From positions 11,036,001 to 11,100,000 of the forward strand of contig OZ059898.1 in NCBI GenBank assembly GCA_964057225.1: 64,000 nt of DNA. The letters run 5' to 3'. Source of the DNA: Auanema rhodensis. Taxonomy: Eukaryota; Nematoda; Chromadorea; Rhabditida; Rhabditidae. The position numbers were made by a program, and so were the translations under genes. A model generated the notes under the pieces. That model was not told the origin of the DNA and searched no databases. It saw nothing but the letters and a program-made list of their open reading frames with translations. Positions 14,301 through 28,242 of the stretch are shown in pieces. Every line of letters starts with the position of its first letter. Position 1 is the first letter of the stretch.

Positions 14301-14915
14301 CAAGTAACTTATTTTGAACATTAAAGATTTAATATGATTTGAAGAAATGATTACAAAATTATTTTTAGAAAATATTTAAAACAGTTTTAAAAGAATAATA
14401 TTGATGAATGTATATATTTAACAGTTTTAAGTAGAGGTTTTAAGTGTGAAAAGTTAAATAAATGTATTATGAATAAAATTTGTATAATATTAGTTGCTCT
14501 AATATTATATTATATTACATAATATACATGTATGTAGATTGTACGAAGATCTCATGATTAGGAAGGTATATCAAAGATCTGTGATACTAATAGAGTCAGT
14601 TAGTGAGTCTGCTCAATTTTTAAAAAGTTAAAGCTCACTAATCCGATTTACAGACTAATCGCTCATCGTTCAAACGGTATAGAGGTGATACACCCGTTTT
14701 CGTATACGTCATTTTTTGTTTGTCACAAAAAACATTTATCAAACAACGAATTTAAATATTTTTGGCAATCGTTGGTTTAATCTTAATGATGTAAGAGATT
14801 CGAGATTCATCAGGTTGTTGTATACAGAAAAATGTTGCAGTTTTATAAGAAAATCCGACACATGACTATCGTCCCATATCTCCATTTATTTTTTGTTTTC
14901 AGAAAATGAACTAAC
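11397..14915. other. Intron or intergenic stretch between TSC22 exons
   Basis: AT-rich DNA with no supported exon. It contains a 13-base G run (11989-12001), a polypyrimidine-rich patch near 12.1-12.35 kb and a GA-rich patch near 13.03-13.10 kb. A GC-richer patch at about 11740-11900 has an open frame on both strands but no splice or family signal. Confidence 0.4.
11989..12001 (+). repeat. Homopolymer run of 13 G
   Basis: Thirteen consecutive G in an otherwise AT-rich region. Shorter C runs occur at 24725-24732 and 63208-63216. Long G runs are rare at this base composition and are error-prone for assembly. Confidence 0.95.
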
Positions 14916-15838
14916 CTTGTCATTTGTTGTTCTTCCTCTGATTCTATTTTGATATCTGATGTCTTAAGTGTCGTTTCGAGACCATTTTGTAAAATTTCTG
15001 TAGGTGTCATACGTCCATTTGTAGGAGCTGTAAATAAATTGTATACAGAAATAATTTTTTGGATGTAATAATTAATATTTAACACTATATAGTATACATT
15101 TAAAAGATGATATTAAAACATACGAATGATTTTTGTGTTGGAAGAAGTTATAGTCATTGTGTTTTGACTAGAATTCTTCTGGCCATTGGAATCTACGACT
15201 AATTTGGAATCAACATTCATAAAGCCACGCTGAGACTGAAGAAGAAAAAATATTTATACGAATTTTTTTAGATTTCTGGAAAGTAAAGAGAAGGAAGCAG
15301 CTATACCAACTTGGGAGAAATTAGGTTCGGAATTTTCACGATCACTATCACTTGATATGTCAAAATTGAAAGTAACTTGCTGGAATGGGAAAATAAACAA
15401 AGGAAAAACTAAGATGGTAGTAATAATAGAAGTAGCAAACAACTAAGTTGAAGAAAACAGTATACTAGAGGTTAAAGCAAATGCATGTTGCGATCAAGAA
15501 GCGATTCTACCTGTGTTACGGGAGCAGTTGATGGGGGTGCCATTTCCGTCAATGAGCGTACTGAACGATCTGCAAATAATTGAACTTTTTCCACAAAATA
15601 TCATTAAATAGACAAAATAGAGTAAATTCAATTTTTAATTTGAAATCTTAAATTCTTCTTTGTTATATATTATATTAAAAATATTTTCTGAATTCTCAAA
15701 TATCAGAATGAACAAAAAAAAGAAAAATAATTACTTTTTAATCATTGAATTATATGATTTACAGTAATCATTACATCAACTATTCTCTCTTTTCCTCTCT
15801 CTCTTTCTCTCTCTTCCTTTCTCTCTCTTTTTCTTTTT

Positions 15839-15908
<70 letters not shown>

Positions 15909-18900
15909 CTCTCCCTGTCTTCTCATTCAATCTTTATTTTCCAAACAAGATAATACAATCATGTCAAAGTTAATTGTGAAAAACTAATTCTTACTGTGAT
16001 AAAGCATAAGGTGAAAATTTAAGAAGAGAAATTATTAAATAAAACCTCAATGGTATAAAATGTGCTGAGAAATCAAATGAAAGTAAAAAGAGATAATGTA
16101 TTGAGTATGCACCAAACTTCACACCTCAAAAAAGTTCATTTGTTCTAATTCGCGCATGAATCAAGCATAGTTCATACGTGAATATGAGCATTTTTGAATC
16201 TAATCTCCCCACCCTCACGATCAAATCTAATCCTTCCACCCTCATGGTCTAATCCTTCCACCCTCATTCATATTTTTTTTCATTTTTTCCGTGATGAATG
16301 AAATTTTTTTCGTGTCAAAACAATATTTATAACATGGAACTGTTAACTATACCATTTTTAGGTGTGACAGGTTTAAATGGTGCTGGTCCAGGGCAAGACA
16401 TCTTGGGACTTTTGGAGCAGATAGCATCCTTTTCATAGTAATCAAAGCAATTCCATCTACCCCGTTTGTACTTACTTTCTACGGGAACAATCTGAAAGAG
16501 AAAGAAAACATACATATGGTTGTATTTCAATAACATGTTCCAGGAATTTACTTACCCTAAATCGAGATGCTGCCATACTGCCCTGTGTATGGGAATAGTC
16601 CACAGATTTTGAAAAGTTGGGTTGAAGATATTTTTGTTGTTGAACTGTAAAAGAAACAACTTAAAATGAAATAAAATCACTATTTTTAAGGGAAAGAGGA
16701 AAACTTCTGTAATATTTTTTCTCTAATTTGTATTTAAAACAAATATTTTATTGAAAAAAAAAGATATATCATATTCTAATTTTGTTTATTTATTGAGAAA
16801 CTGAGTAAAGTCTATAGATTCATATGGCAATGACAGTGCTATAGTCAAACAGACAGAACTACAGCACCGAATTGAACGTCATGAAAAGAATTTGAAAACA
16901 GAAAAAATATAGTCAATATATGTAATTTGTTCAGAAATTTGAAAAAATTGTGTCAGGCTAAATGCTTATGTATAACATACCATATACCGAGATGTTTTAT
17001 AATAAAATACAATAATTATGGAAATTTTGTAAAAAAAAAGTTTATTAAATTCTAAAGATTTCAATAAAACTTAAAGCTTTAATATTTAGATCATTCATAT
17101 GAATTTCAAACACAAATGATTCACAAAATTAAAGTTTTTATCTAAAAATGTTTTAACAAAAGGCTTTAAGAATAAGCTTTAATGATAAGGATAGATCATG
17201 GATTAAAATTTTTGAAAAAATCTTTGAACAATCATACAAAAGATTTATTTGATTTTTGATGAATACAAATTTGAAAGAAAGAAATTAAAGTTTGAGATAA
17301 TGATAGAAATATACGGATTAAAACGCTTCGAACCTTATTTTATAATTATATTTTATCAAAATATTCATCTTTTGTTTAAAAGCATTTATCAATATTTTAA
17401 TAAAAATTAATAGAAAATTATTAAAAAGTTACTAAAAATTGGTTTTTGACAAGAAAAACAATATTCTTGTCTGGTTTTCCCTTACAAGTCATATAGGTAC
17501 CTAATTCTTATCAGTTCTTATTATATAAAAAAATGGTGCTTTCCAAGAAAAAGTTAATTAGAAGTGTTTGTAAATTGTCAGATTATCACTTAGTGACACA
17601 AAATTTAATTAAATTAAATAGAAACTTTGAAGAATAAAAACGTAAAATCAAATATCTTAAAATCAACTTCGAACTGTGACCTTTAGTTTAGGCAAAAAAC
17701 GGAAATACGATTAGCATGATTCATGACTAGAGCGTTCTTGAGAAAAAAACATACTTCCTAATATATCAAGCCAAATATAAATTTGTGCAGAAGAACAAAG
17801 AATAGTTAAATAACTTCTAAACTCAAAACATTAATATCAAAAATCTGTAGATAATGAACGAAAATATTTTAAATTTGTCCTTGATAGGTTTGTGAGCCAT
17901 TTTACAAAACAATAATTGCTAGTCTAGAAGATAAATATGAATTTCAAAACTTTAAAATCAAGTTCATCATACTTATGCTCTTCTTTATTCTTTTTTTCTT
18001 TCTCATCTCTGCTTCTCTGTGTGGCACGTGGCACCTGGATATTAAGTTGAGTCCATCAGCTGATGGAAAAAGTGGATAAGCTCATCTATCTCGGAGGGAG
18101 AGAAAATGAAAAGAAGAAACATTGGCATTAAGGTCAATGAGATTCATGGGATTCAAGAATTCTTCAACGTAGAAAAATAAAAAACAAGAGCATGTCGTAG
18201 TTATTAAGTGTGATAGCTGAGCTGCCGGCAAACTGTGAAATGTCTATTTGAGGAGAATAGATGCGATTTAGTCGAGGTCCGTAGTGAAAATACATACACT
18301 TGGCAATTCTTCCCCAGAAAACAACCAATGAATCATCTTCATCTTCACGTTTTTTTTCGGAAATAGGTCTTGTACAAAACAAGATTTTTTCTTCAATCTT
18401 ATGTTACGTATTTTGTAGTGATTCTCCCTTCATCACCAAAAGGTTTGTATCTTATTTATCCATATAATTCTTTTACTTTCGTTCAAAGTATGCTTTCGTT
18501 GAGTTCTTCTGATTCAAGATCGCCAGATTGTCAGAAAACTGATGAAAAACAGGCAAAACAGACATCGTTATCAGAAGGTGATAAGTGGATCAATTGTATT
18601 GTAAACAGGAGGCCACCAAGATACTTACTGACTTCGTTTATGCAAGCCATTCTGAACAGCCCCAGCCCATTTCAAATAATATTATTTGAATGAACTATTT
18701 TAAAAGGAAAGGAATGTTGGAGCATAATTGTAAACGTACATGTAAACTCTCTATCTCACGAAGCAAAAATATAAAGATGAAAACAAGTACGAATTAAATG
18801 ATAACGAAACATGAACTTTGACTTTGCATTCATCGCACTTTCCTCAAAATATATGTCATTTTCTGAAATATTCAAGAACATATGTCTATGATCTTCAGGA

Positions 18901-21900
18901 AAAATTATAAAGGTATTTTACATGCCGTGTAAGTGTTCATGGTTCCAAAAACGAAAAATCAATCATTCAATTAACAAATCTAATTTGATGAGACATATTG
19001 GCAATGAACAATGGTTCGATCACTAGAAATTCAAAACAAACTTTGGGCTATTTCTGTTAAGCTTAGTTCGTGGTGTTGTATTACTTATGAGATCATCTTT
19101 GATTAATATTTAAACTGTTGATATTTTATGATAATTTGTCTAAAAGTTTTTTTTGTTTTATATTCTTTTAATTCTTTTCAAACTATAAATCACAACTCAT
19201 TCGATTTTCGAAGGAAGAAAATCAGTATCAGTGAATAATAAAAACTATGTTGTTTTTAAAAGGACAGTTGAATCAATTTTAATACTTCCAAATCTTCAGA
19301 AAAAAATTTTCTTCTGAGATAATTTAACCAGAACTTTTTTTTTGCTTTCTCACCATTTTAAAGTCTATTAAGAGATCCAGATGATTATAACATGAGTGAA
19401 AGAAAGACCGACATTCGTGTTTTTCCTCTGATTTTATGTTTAATCCTGTTGTTTTTTTTACTTAAGACAAGCACAATAAATACATAAATTGTATTATAGG
19501 GGAAATCATTCTGAACTAAGTTAAAATCAAGAAATATCTCTGAATAAGTTCTAGCTTTAATCAGGAGCATACATACAAGTGCAGTTGTATGTTTCAATCG
19601 ATAACCTCAATCAATCTTCATTAGAAGATAGGATAATTTGGAAAGATTTTAGTTTAATTCAGTAAAAAGAGAAGTGGAATGAATGAAGAATAGATAAATT
19701 TAAAGATCAATATAAAAAGGAAGAAAGAGAAAAGAAGGACATATGAAAATTTTTGGAGAATAAAAAAATTCAAAAAAATACAAAAAATATGAGAATACAA
19801 GTTGTGAAAAGAAAATTTTAAACAGGTTCTGAACGAGTATGGGTAGAAAATGAGACTCATGTAAGAAATGAAAGTATTAACTAAATAAACTCACGGGTAG
19901 GTCCACGCTTCATCATTATGCTTGTTGAATGAAAATGTTCCAAAGTTAAACTAATAGTTTTTTCTCTGTGTTGTTTGAGAGGAAAGCTGGGTCTAGTTTG
20001 GCACTAGGGAGAAGATGATATGATCAGAGCTTGATGGGGGTCTGAAAGAGAGAGAAGGGCTGACAAGAGACAGGAAGGTAACCCGACGATGGGGTGGAAT
20101 GGTTAGGGTCCTGGTAGCTTCGACAGGCGCCGTCGATAGTGGCTAGCACCCGGGCTGATTGGAGAAAACGACAGATGAGACAGAGAGAAACAGAGAAAGA
20201 ATTAAAATAAAGATAGAGTAGAGTGGATTGAATACGTAAGCATGAAGATCGCAAGAAAAGAGGAAAGCAAGGTAGTACGGACGTAGAAGATGCGCACTGA
20301 CCAAGAGCGGAAACGAGAGACATAGAGACTTTACTGAGAGATATCACAAAAACAGAATAGATACAGAGAAATAAAAGACAAAGAGAGAACATGAAATATG
20401 ATAAAGTGAGGCTGAGACAGAGAAACTGTTAGATAGTGAAATAGACGAGAAAGTGGGCATATTAGCGAGAATTAGAAAGAAACAAAAATGATTATAAAGA
20501 GCAACAACAGAATGAAAAAAGAAGAGAAAGGCGGGGAAGGAAAAGAGAAAAAATCGTAAGGAGGTGCATCAGAAGTAGAGGGATAAAAGAGGGAGGAGGA
20601 CGGTAATTAATTTTCAGACTGTACTAAATTTGAAACTGATGGTGAGGTGTTTTATAATAAAACAGTTTCATCACATGTACATGCAGTACAATGAACATTA
20701 CAAGAAATGTCTTCAAATATTAGTAATCGAGCTGAATTTGATTGGTCATGATTAGAAAAGATTTAAATGTTAAATTACATTCATGAAACTCAAAACAAAG
20801 GAAATATTTATTTTCATCTCTCAATATGCGATGTTATCATGTCAAAAATTTGAAAACAAATATCTGTTAAAAACTAGAAGATCTTATATATAAGCATATG
20901 CGGGTGTAAAAATTGCCTTATCGAAAGGGTAAATGAATTTACGTGAAATTCAATTTGCTTGAAACAATATTGTCCAGACTCATTTTAATGTGTTTAAGAG
21001 CCATCACCGGCTGCATTCAATTTTAATTTTCAGATTACTTCTCTTAACTTCCTTTCTTACTAACATGTAACAGTTTTTCAAATCACCTTTTTTGATTATA
21101 AGATTTTAAAGTTTTTAATATTTTCTCGGTTATGTTTATGCGTTTTTCTTAGTTTTTCCGGCTGAACACATGAAATAATGCCAAAGTGGAAGGTTTTTTT
21201 AACAAAACGTGACCGTTTATCCGAGAGCTTTCAAGACAAGCTGTTGAAAAAGCTTGATGACAACGTCTTATGTCAACTAGAATTCAAGTTGGCTATCACA
21301 GCGTCTTGTACGACAAGTTTACATTTTCTATCTGAAGAAACCTATGACATATATTCAAAACTTTTACCACTTCAATCAAGTTCATGTTTCGTTTGCATCA
21401 TATTAATGAGCGTATTAATAAAAGCTTTTAGAATTTCTGTACAACATTTTGTCTCTATAGAAGAGATTTTCTCTGATTATTTATACTCTATTTGATTCTT
21501 AAGGCAATGTGATTTGATTTCACTTAAAATAAGATGTAGAAGTAATAATTATCCAGGAAAGATGAGAAGTATAAGTAACCAAACTGTCTTGGATAGGAAT
21601 TCATACAAGAAAATAAAAGAATTTTTGTCTTAATTTCAATGAAAAAAAGATAAAAGTATTTTCATATCTTCATTGAATATAATTAGATACAAAAATTGAT
21701 AAGAGAAGTAGCAATATAAAATGATTAAAAATCATAAATTTAGAAACGACAGATATCTCTATATTTATAATGTGAGAAGGAAATAGACTAAGCAGAGTTG
21801 AATGATAGTGTTATGATTAAGAAATACAAATAAATTAATAAAAATAATATGTAAAATTATAATATTATAATATATGTATACACATACATATCTATATTTC

Positions 21901-22578
21901 TAATAGTAATATACGTTTGTGTTTTTCACATTCATTATTTGTAGTACCAGATGATGATTATTAGAAAAAAAATATTAGATAAAGTCAGAATGATTGAAGA
22001 ATTTTATAAAATTAATAAAAGAAAAAAATTATCGTTTTGCTCTCTCTTCCTCTCTCTATTTCTCAATAAATAACAATGAACTTAATAATAATAACAATAA
22101 TAATAATAATGAACGTAGAATAGAAAATAGATAATAGCTAATAAATTTCAATTATAGTATAGTTAATAATTTATAGAATATATAGTATATTTCTATATTT
22201 GTATGTATATAAAGATCTCATAAAAATGTTCATCACTAAAGCTTGTATATCAAGTTGTAAAATTTTGAACGTATTCAATACCTACTACATATACATATAT
22301 TTATGTATATGAATTTTATATAAATAATAGAAATAATAAATAATAAAATGGAAATTCAATGGAAATCGGTTGAAATATACTAAATACATAAGGTTTATGA
22401 AGTTGATTATGGCTTACTTACACGTATGTATTTTCATTTTTTTCAAATTCATCTGTTGAACCGTTTGTTCACAGGCTTAAATTTTTTTAGTAGCATCAAA
22501 TTCATATTGTTTTTTTATTTCTTATGTTTATAAACTTGTTTATTTTTAAAATAATTATTTTCTTATTTTTATATTAAT

Positions 22579-22613
<35 letters not shown>

Positions 22614-25600
22614 TACATATAGTATAGATATATCAGTATATTGTTGGTGTTTAATTCCAAATACACACATTTGAGTTGAGGAAGTATTATGGGTTGTGAT
22701 CATATACAACTTTCATATGTCCAAGAAATTATTTGAGTAATGACAAAATTTCAACAGTGTTTGGGTTTTTTTTGTTTTCATCATGATAATATCATAATAT
22801 TGTATGTGAATGAAGATACATGTAGATGTACATTGCTATAATAATCTTTTCTTTAAAAAAAAAAGAAAAAAAAGCTCTTGATAATCAAGAAACAACATTC
22901 ATGAGATTCTTCTATGTTTTCAATGTGATAAACAATATTGTTATCATTTTGAAATATAATATGTGAATTTATATTTATGTGATTATAATTAAATCTTCTG
23001 AATAAATAGTCTGGCTCTATGAGAAAAAAATGATATGATAACTATGCAGATCATAATGAATAAACAATAATTGAAGTATTTCTCAATTTATGAATCTCCC
23101 CTGTATATTCTCATACTAGTGGCTTGAACGTTATGCATAAATCTTATGAAGTTCAAAAGAATAAAATTTGTTTCTCAAATGTACGTTATGAGCGAAATCA
23201 TCATACAACTAAAATACATCTGAATAGATTGAACTAATAAAGAAAAATTTAAAAAGAGATGAAAACGAATTACTAGAAGATTAAAAAAATATTCTTTTCC
23301 ATTTTGTTCATTAATTTTTTTAAATGATGTCATCATGTTTCAATTAAAGTTTTAATCATCAGAATTGACTTCAATGTCCACTCATATTCAGGCATTATTA
23401 GGTTTTTTAAATAGCTTAAACAAAAAAAAACGTATGCGATGGAAAGATCTTTTAAATAATCGATACTTAAAATGAATTTCTCAAAAATTGTCAAATTGAA
23501 ATTATGTTTTTTTTTTGTTTGTAGAGAGAACAAATAACAAGTAAAACACTATATTATGACCTGTAAACTTCAACATAGTAATCTGACTTACAAATATTTT
23601 TTGTTTGACAAACTTTGCATGAAAAAGTCTAGATATAAAGGAATATTAAAAGAAAAATCTCTGAGCAAAAACAGTTAGATGAGTCAATGGATGTTGCTAA
23701 CACATGGGTGAGTCGAATAATACATCTGGTCTGCTTCATTTGTGAAATCCATACGAAAAACGAAAGAGTGCTTTTGTATAAAAAAAATGCATAAATTGTA
23801 AGGGGAAAATAGCTCAAAAATTGTCAAGAAGATTTTTTAAAATAATTTTTAATGTTTTTGCATTTCGGTTAAATGCGCTATTCGAATTATATAAATATAA
23901 TTTTTTTTTGATAAAATAATATTTATATTATTATAATATTTATAATTTAAATATCGTATTTAACCGAAATGCAAAAACATTAAAAAAATAACTCATTGTA
24001 GACTGTGAAAAACAAAACTTATGACATCTCTCTACGATATTTAATTAATTTTCAAAGTTTTTTTTTTTCGAATAAATTTTATTTCTACTCACCGAAATAT
24101 TCCGTCATGTCATTAAATATATTATTAGTTAGTAAGAATATCAAGTTTACACAAAGAAGATGCTTCTTCCTCAACTTTTTTGCTTTTAATCATAAACACT
24201 ACATAGTGACCAGTAAATGAATGTTATATGAAAAGATATATAGAACTTCGATTGAACTTTTGTGAATAGAGTGATAGATTATCTGTTAATTCTAGTTTTA
24301 ATATCAACTGACACATGAACTTCGTATATACATAAATATAAATGACGTATAATGTGTACGCAATACTTGCAATCATTCAGATTTTCGAATATAATAATAA
24401 GATATTCAAATCAAATTATTTGATTATATAAATTTCAATCTTTTTTTCGAATAAGAGAAATAAAATTAAAAAACTTACAGCTTGGGAGCGGAGCATCAGT
24501 GTCAGATTCACTTTCACTATCCTTAGAATGTTCATCAATAATACTGAATCTACCTTCGGTCGATGCAAATCGTTTCGGGAGCTCTTCTGTTGGCTGAAAA
24601 CAAAGTTCCAAACAAATATCATTTAATATGAATCTGATTGATGCTTCATTGGTTTACATTGAACTCAAAACACACATGTTTCTTCCGGGCATTTCATGAA
24701 CATCAGTGCAGCGTGTTCCTTGGTCCCCCCCCTCCATTCCCCTTTACCAATATTTTTAAGTTTTTTGTATTTCAAACACATTGAAAGCAATATTAATCAG
24801 TCACAATCATGAAAAATACTTTTTGAAACGTTACATACATAGTTCATAAATATGTTTTTGGCAAAAAAACTTGTTCATTAAACTGTAAAGCTTTGATGGG
24901 ACAGTGGGTACGTACCTGTTTCATAGAAAAAATAATGTTTCTTTCCAAAAAAACTAAAGGAAAAAAGATTCGTGTTATAATATAGAGAGAGAAAAAAATA
25001 TTACACAGTGAATAATGTGAAAAATGTATAGTTGGGGAATGATTTACCTCTGTTCTAAACCAAGGTCAACTTAAAGCTCTGACCTATTACAGGATATGAT
25101 CAAAGTTTTTTTTTACAAAAACTGGTTTTCCGCTTTTGGGTAATACAACTCAATCAAACAACCAATGAGTGAGCATTATACTATGTCATTAACACTTGAT
25201 CAAAATTTGTGGTTTCATATAAACACATAATATAAAATAAAAGAAAAATAAAAATAAATAATTAAAATCATACACTAACCTCTTCTGTAATAGCCTTTCT
25301 CTGAGCAAATAGGCGAGAAGTTGAACTACTGAAAAAATATTATTTATTGTGAGAAAAAGCCGGAAATTTAGAAAAAAAATTGAAGCATTATTTGAATTTT
25401 TGTTGAACATAATTTCAAACAAAGCTTCAATATTTACAAAAAATGTTTGAAATCATCAAAAGCTGCTATCAATAGATAAGCTTTATTTTGTTTGTTCTAT
25501 GTTGTCGACAAAATCTCGCAGAAAAATTGAGAAGTTCAACAATCTACGTGCCATTTTTATGGAATAAATATTGGTTAGAACAATAATAAATAACCTTTCA

Positions 25601-28200
25601 TGTTTTTTTTATTAAAAAAAAAATCAAATGTATTAAGAAGACCTACGCTCTACTTCTGGACATCACATGCTCAGGAGTAAAGTATAGATTTTAAAGAATG
25701 TCAATAAAGAATCAGCTGATTGTGCTCTCTCATTGAGATATTTCTAAACCCAATTTATTTATTAAATAGTTAAACTAACAATCAGTCAAAAGACAGTCGA
25801 AGATAACTGAATTTATTTGATTATCTCACTTCATTTTTCTATATATTATGTATATATTATATAATTTTATAAATATATATTTATTTATCCAAATGAAAAA
25901 TAAACGTTTTTAAATTTTAGAATATTTTTTTGAAAATTCGAAAAAGGATATGAAATATTCTGAAATTTCGCAAAATGTCTTCAATACACATCGGAATAAG
26001 TTAATTAGAAAATAGAGTTAATGAGCTAAACTGAAATGAAAAAAATCGTAGTTGTTCTCTCTTTAGTCTTGGTCAGTTTAAATTTTTTTTTGGAAACATT
26101 TACATTTCTACTGTTCGTTCATTATATTTATCATTTGAAAATACTAAAATATGACGTATATCATATTGAACAGCAAAAAGTGACTATGAAAATTAAGAAT
26201 TGTTTCAACGTTTTTTTCAAATTTTCTATTAAACTAGATCTTTTTTGGAATATACATAATTAGTTTTACACAGCTATTCTATAATAAGCTGAGAATCCAT
26301 TATAATGATCGCAAACAATTGCGGAGTTGTTATCCCATGTTCATTTAAATGTTCGTTCTTCTGAGGTGAATGTTTGAATGATAGCTACGTTACGTTTTTC
26401 TACATGTTCATTCAAATGTGCTTGATATGAAGATTTGAGAATATCTGTAAAACATACCGAACGGAAGTTAGAAATAATGGAACACAGCACATTTGCATTG
26501 AATACTCTTAGGATTATATTAAGCTTCTTTTGGAAGTAACTAGTAGAGCTTTCATACAAACTAGGCTTAAGGTAATTGCATTTCTTTTATAGCTGGTTAG
26601 AAGAATTGCGAATCAATTTTCGTTCTGGAATGTTTCAAAAAAATAGATGAATAGGACAAGAAACAATGAACAAATTGAGATATATGAGAGTAAGAAATAC
26701 GCAGAAGAATGATCTAGTCAAGTCATTTAGACTTCACACAGTTTAATTCTTGTATTATATACAAGGTGAAAATGTTTAATAAAGAAAAGCATTTTATAAT
26801 GAAGTAAAATTTGCACAAAGAGCAATGCAAAAATTGGAATATTTTTTTGATGTTTGAACTTTTTTGAAGTCGAAAAGGAGTGGAAGAAAAAGCGTGAAAA
26901 AGTATAAAGTGAGGTGGATTTCTAACTACAAAGTAAATAAGATTATAACGAAAATTTTGAAAAACGATAAAACAAGTTCAAGCTTCTGCTCTGTAATGAA
27001 TGTGAAATGAAAAATTTTGATCGCAATGCTTCAAACACATATAAGTAGGGTAAACGACGACATCGTTGGCAGCAACAGTGAGTGGGTGGAGGATGACGAG
27101 AAGATGAAAAATGAAGCAATATTGGAATGATAGCTAAAACGAACGGCATCTAAAAAGCAATAAGTCGTTCTCAGAGAAGCAGGTGATGAAGATGTGCTGC
27201 AGAATGAAATTGTGACTTAGAAAATGACAAATATGCTCAAGGGCGGAAGCAGAGAAAAGAGAATATAACACATAGACAAGATTGCAGATAATGATGAGAA
27301 TCCTTTGAAAAGACTAATAAAATTAATTTATTGATCTCGAATGAAGCATAAAGAGCATAAAACATGTTAAAATATAATAATATGCTTTATAAGAACATGC
27401 CGTAGGTCTCTTTATGTACATCGATGTAGCTGTGTGTATGTGCGTGTATGAATGTGAGTGAATGTGTCTGTGTGTGTATTATGTAGGCATGTGTGTGCAT
27501 GTACATATGCTAGTTGTCGCTGAGATTAGAAAAACAGAAGATAGAGAAAAAAAGTTTTGCCAACGATAACAAGTTGATGTTGTGCTTTTGCTAGTTTGTA
27601 TTTTGTTTGAAATCAAGCTTTTAAAAAAAGTTGTTTTAATTTACTGTAAACTAAATATGATATGAAACTTTGACGATAATAACTTATTGAGAAATTGTAA
27701 GCATTAATGGTATACTCAGACAAACAATTAGAGCTTATTGGACGAAAACTATGGGATAATTGCTAAAAGAAAGCTATACAAAATGGTTAAGATGATAATA
27801 ATGTTTATATATAAAATACCGGAGACAAAATGAAGATGTAAAGAAGGATAAAGACAACCAAATGATGAAAGAAGTAGAAACTCATAGCATTAAAAAACAT
27901 AATGAAAAGAAATGCTTTGCAGATCATGACAATAAGCTTATTTAAAGATAAAGATTGTGACTTCAGTGTGGCGTATGTATGTATGCACAAATGAATATTA
28001 GCAATATCATTATAAGAAGTAGTATAGAGAACAATTGTAAAATCCGAAATATATGACAATGTTGATACTTGGTGTATATGATAAGTGAAATATGAGCATT
28101 CATGTGTATGAATTTGGAAGAATTTGGAAAAAAAATCAAATGTTGGACTCAAATCGGAAGTCCGTAAGGTTTTCAAACGTTTTTTTTATAATGTACATAA

Positions 28201-28242
<42 letters not shown>

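Larger units (their letters stand above)
16645..24478 (-). other. Large TSC22 intron 3 (7.8 kb) with nested signals
   Basis: This intron separates the exon with the GRFSII motif from the exon with SRFRIV. It contains a candidate alternative first exon at 19.9 kb with a GC-richer region upstream (about 19.98-20.6 kb), two small plus-strand open frames (18490-18693 and 21178-21495), a (TA)n run at 22580-22610, and a 143-bp hairpin-forming inverted repeat at 23844-23986. The remainder is AT-rich with nothing I can support. Confidence 0.55.

Noticed and set aside
15745-15987. 80-codon Ser/Leu-rich frame
   Set aside because: It is a translated (CT)n microsatellite.
20024-20392. 122-codon minus-strand frame, the longest in the first 30 kb
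   Set aside because: Low-complexity Ser/Leu/Cys composition in a CT-rich block next to a candidate first exon; better explained as leader or promoter sequence.
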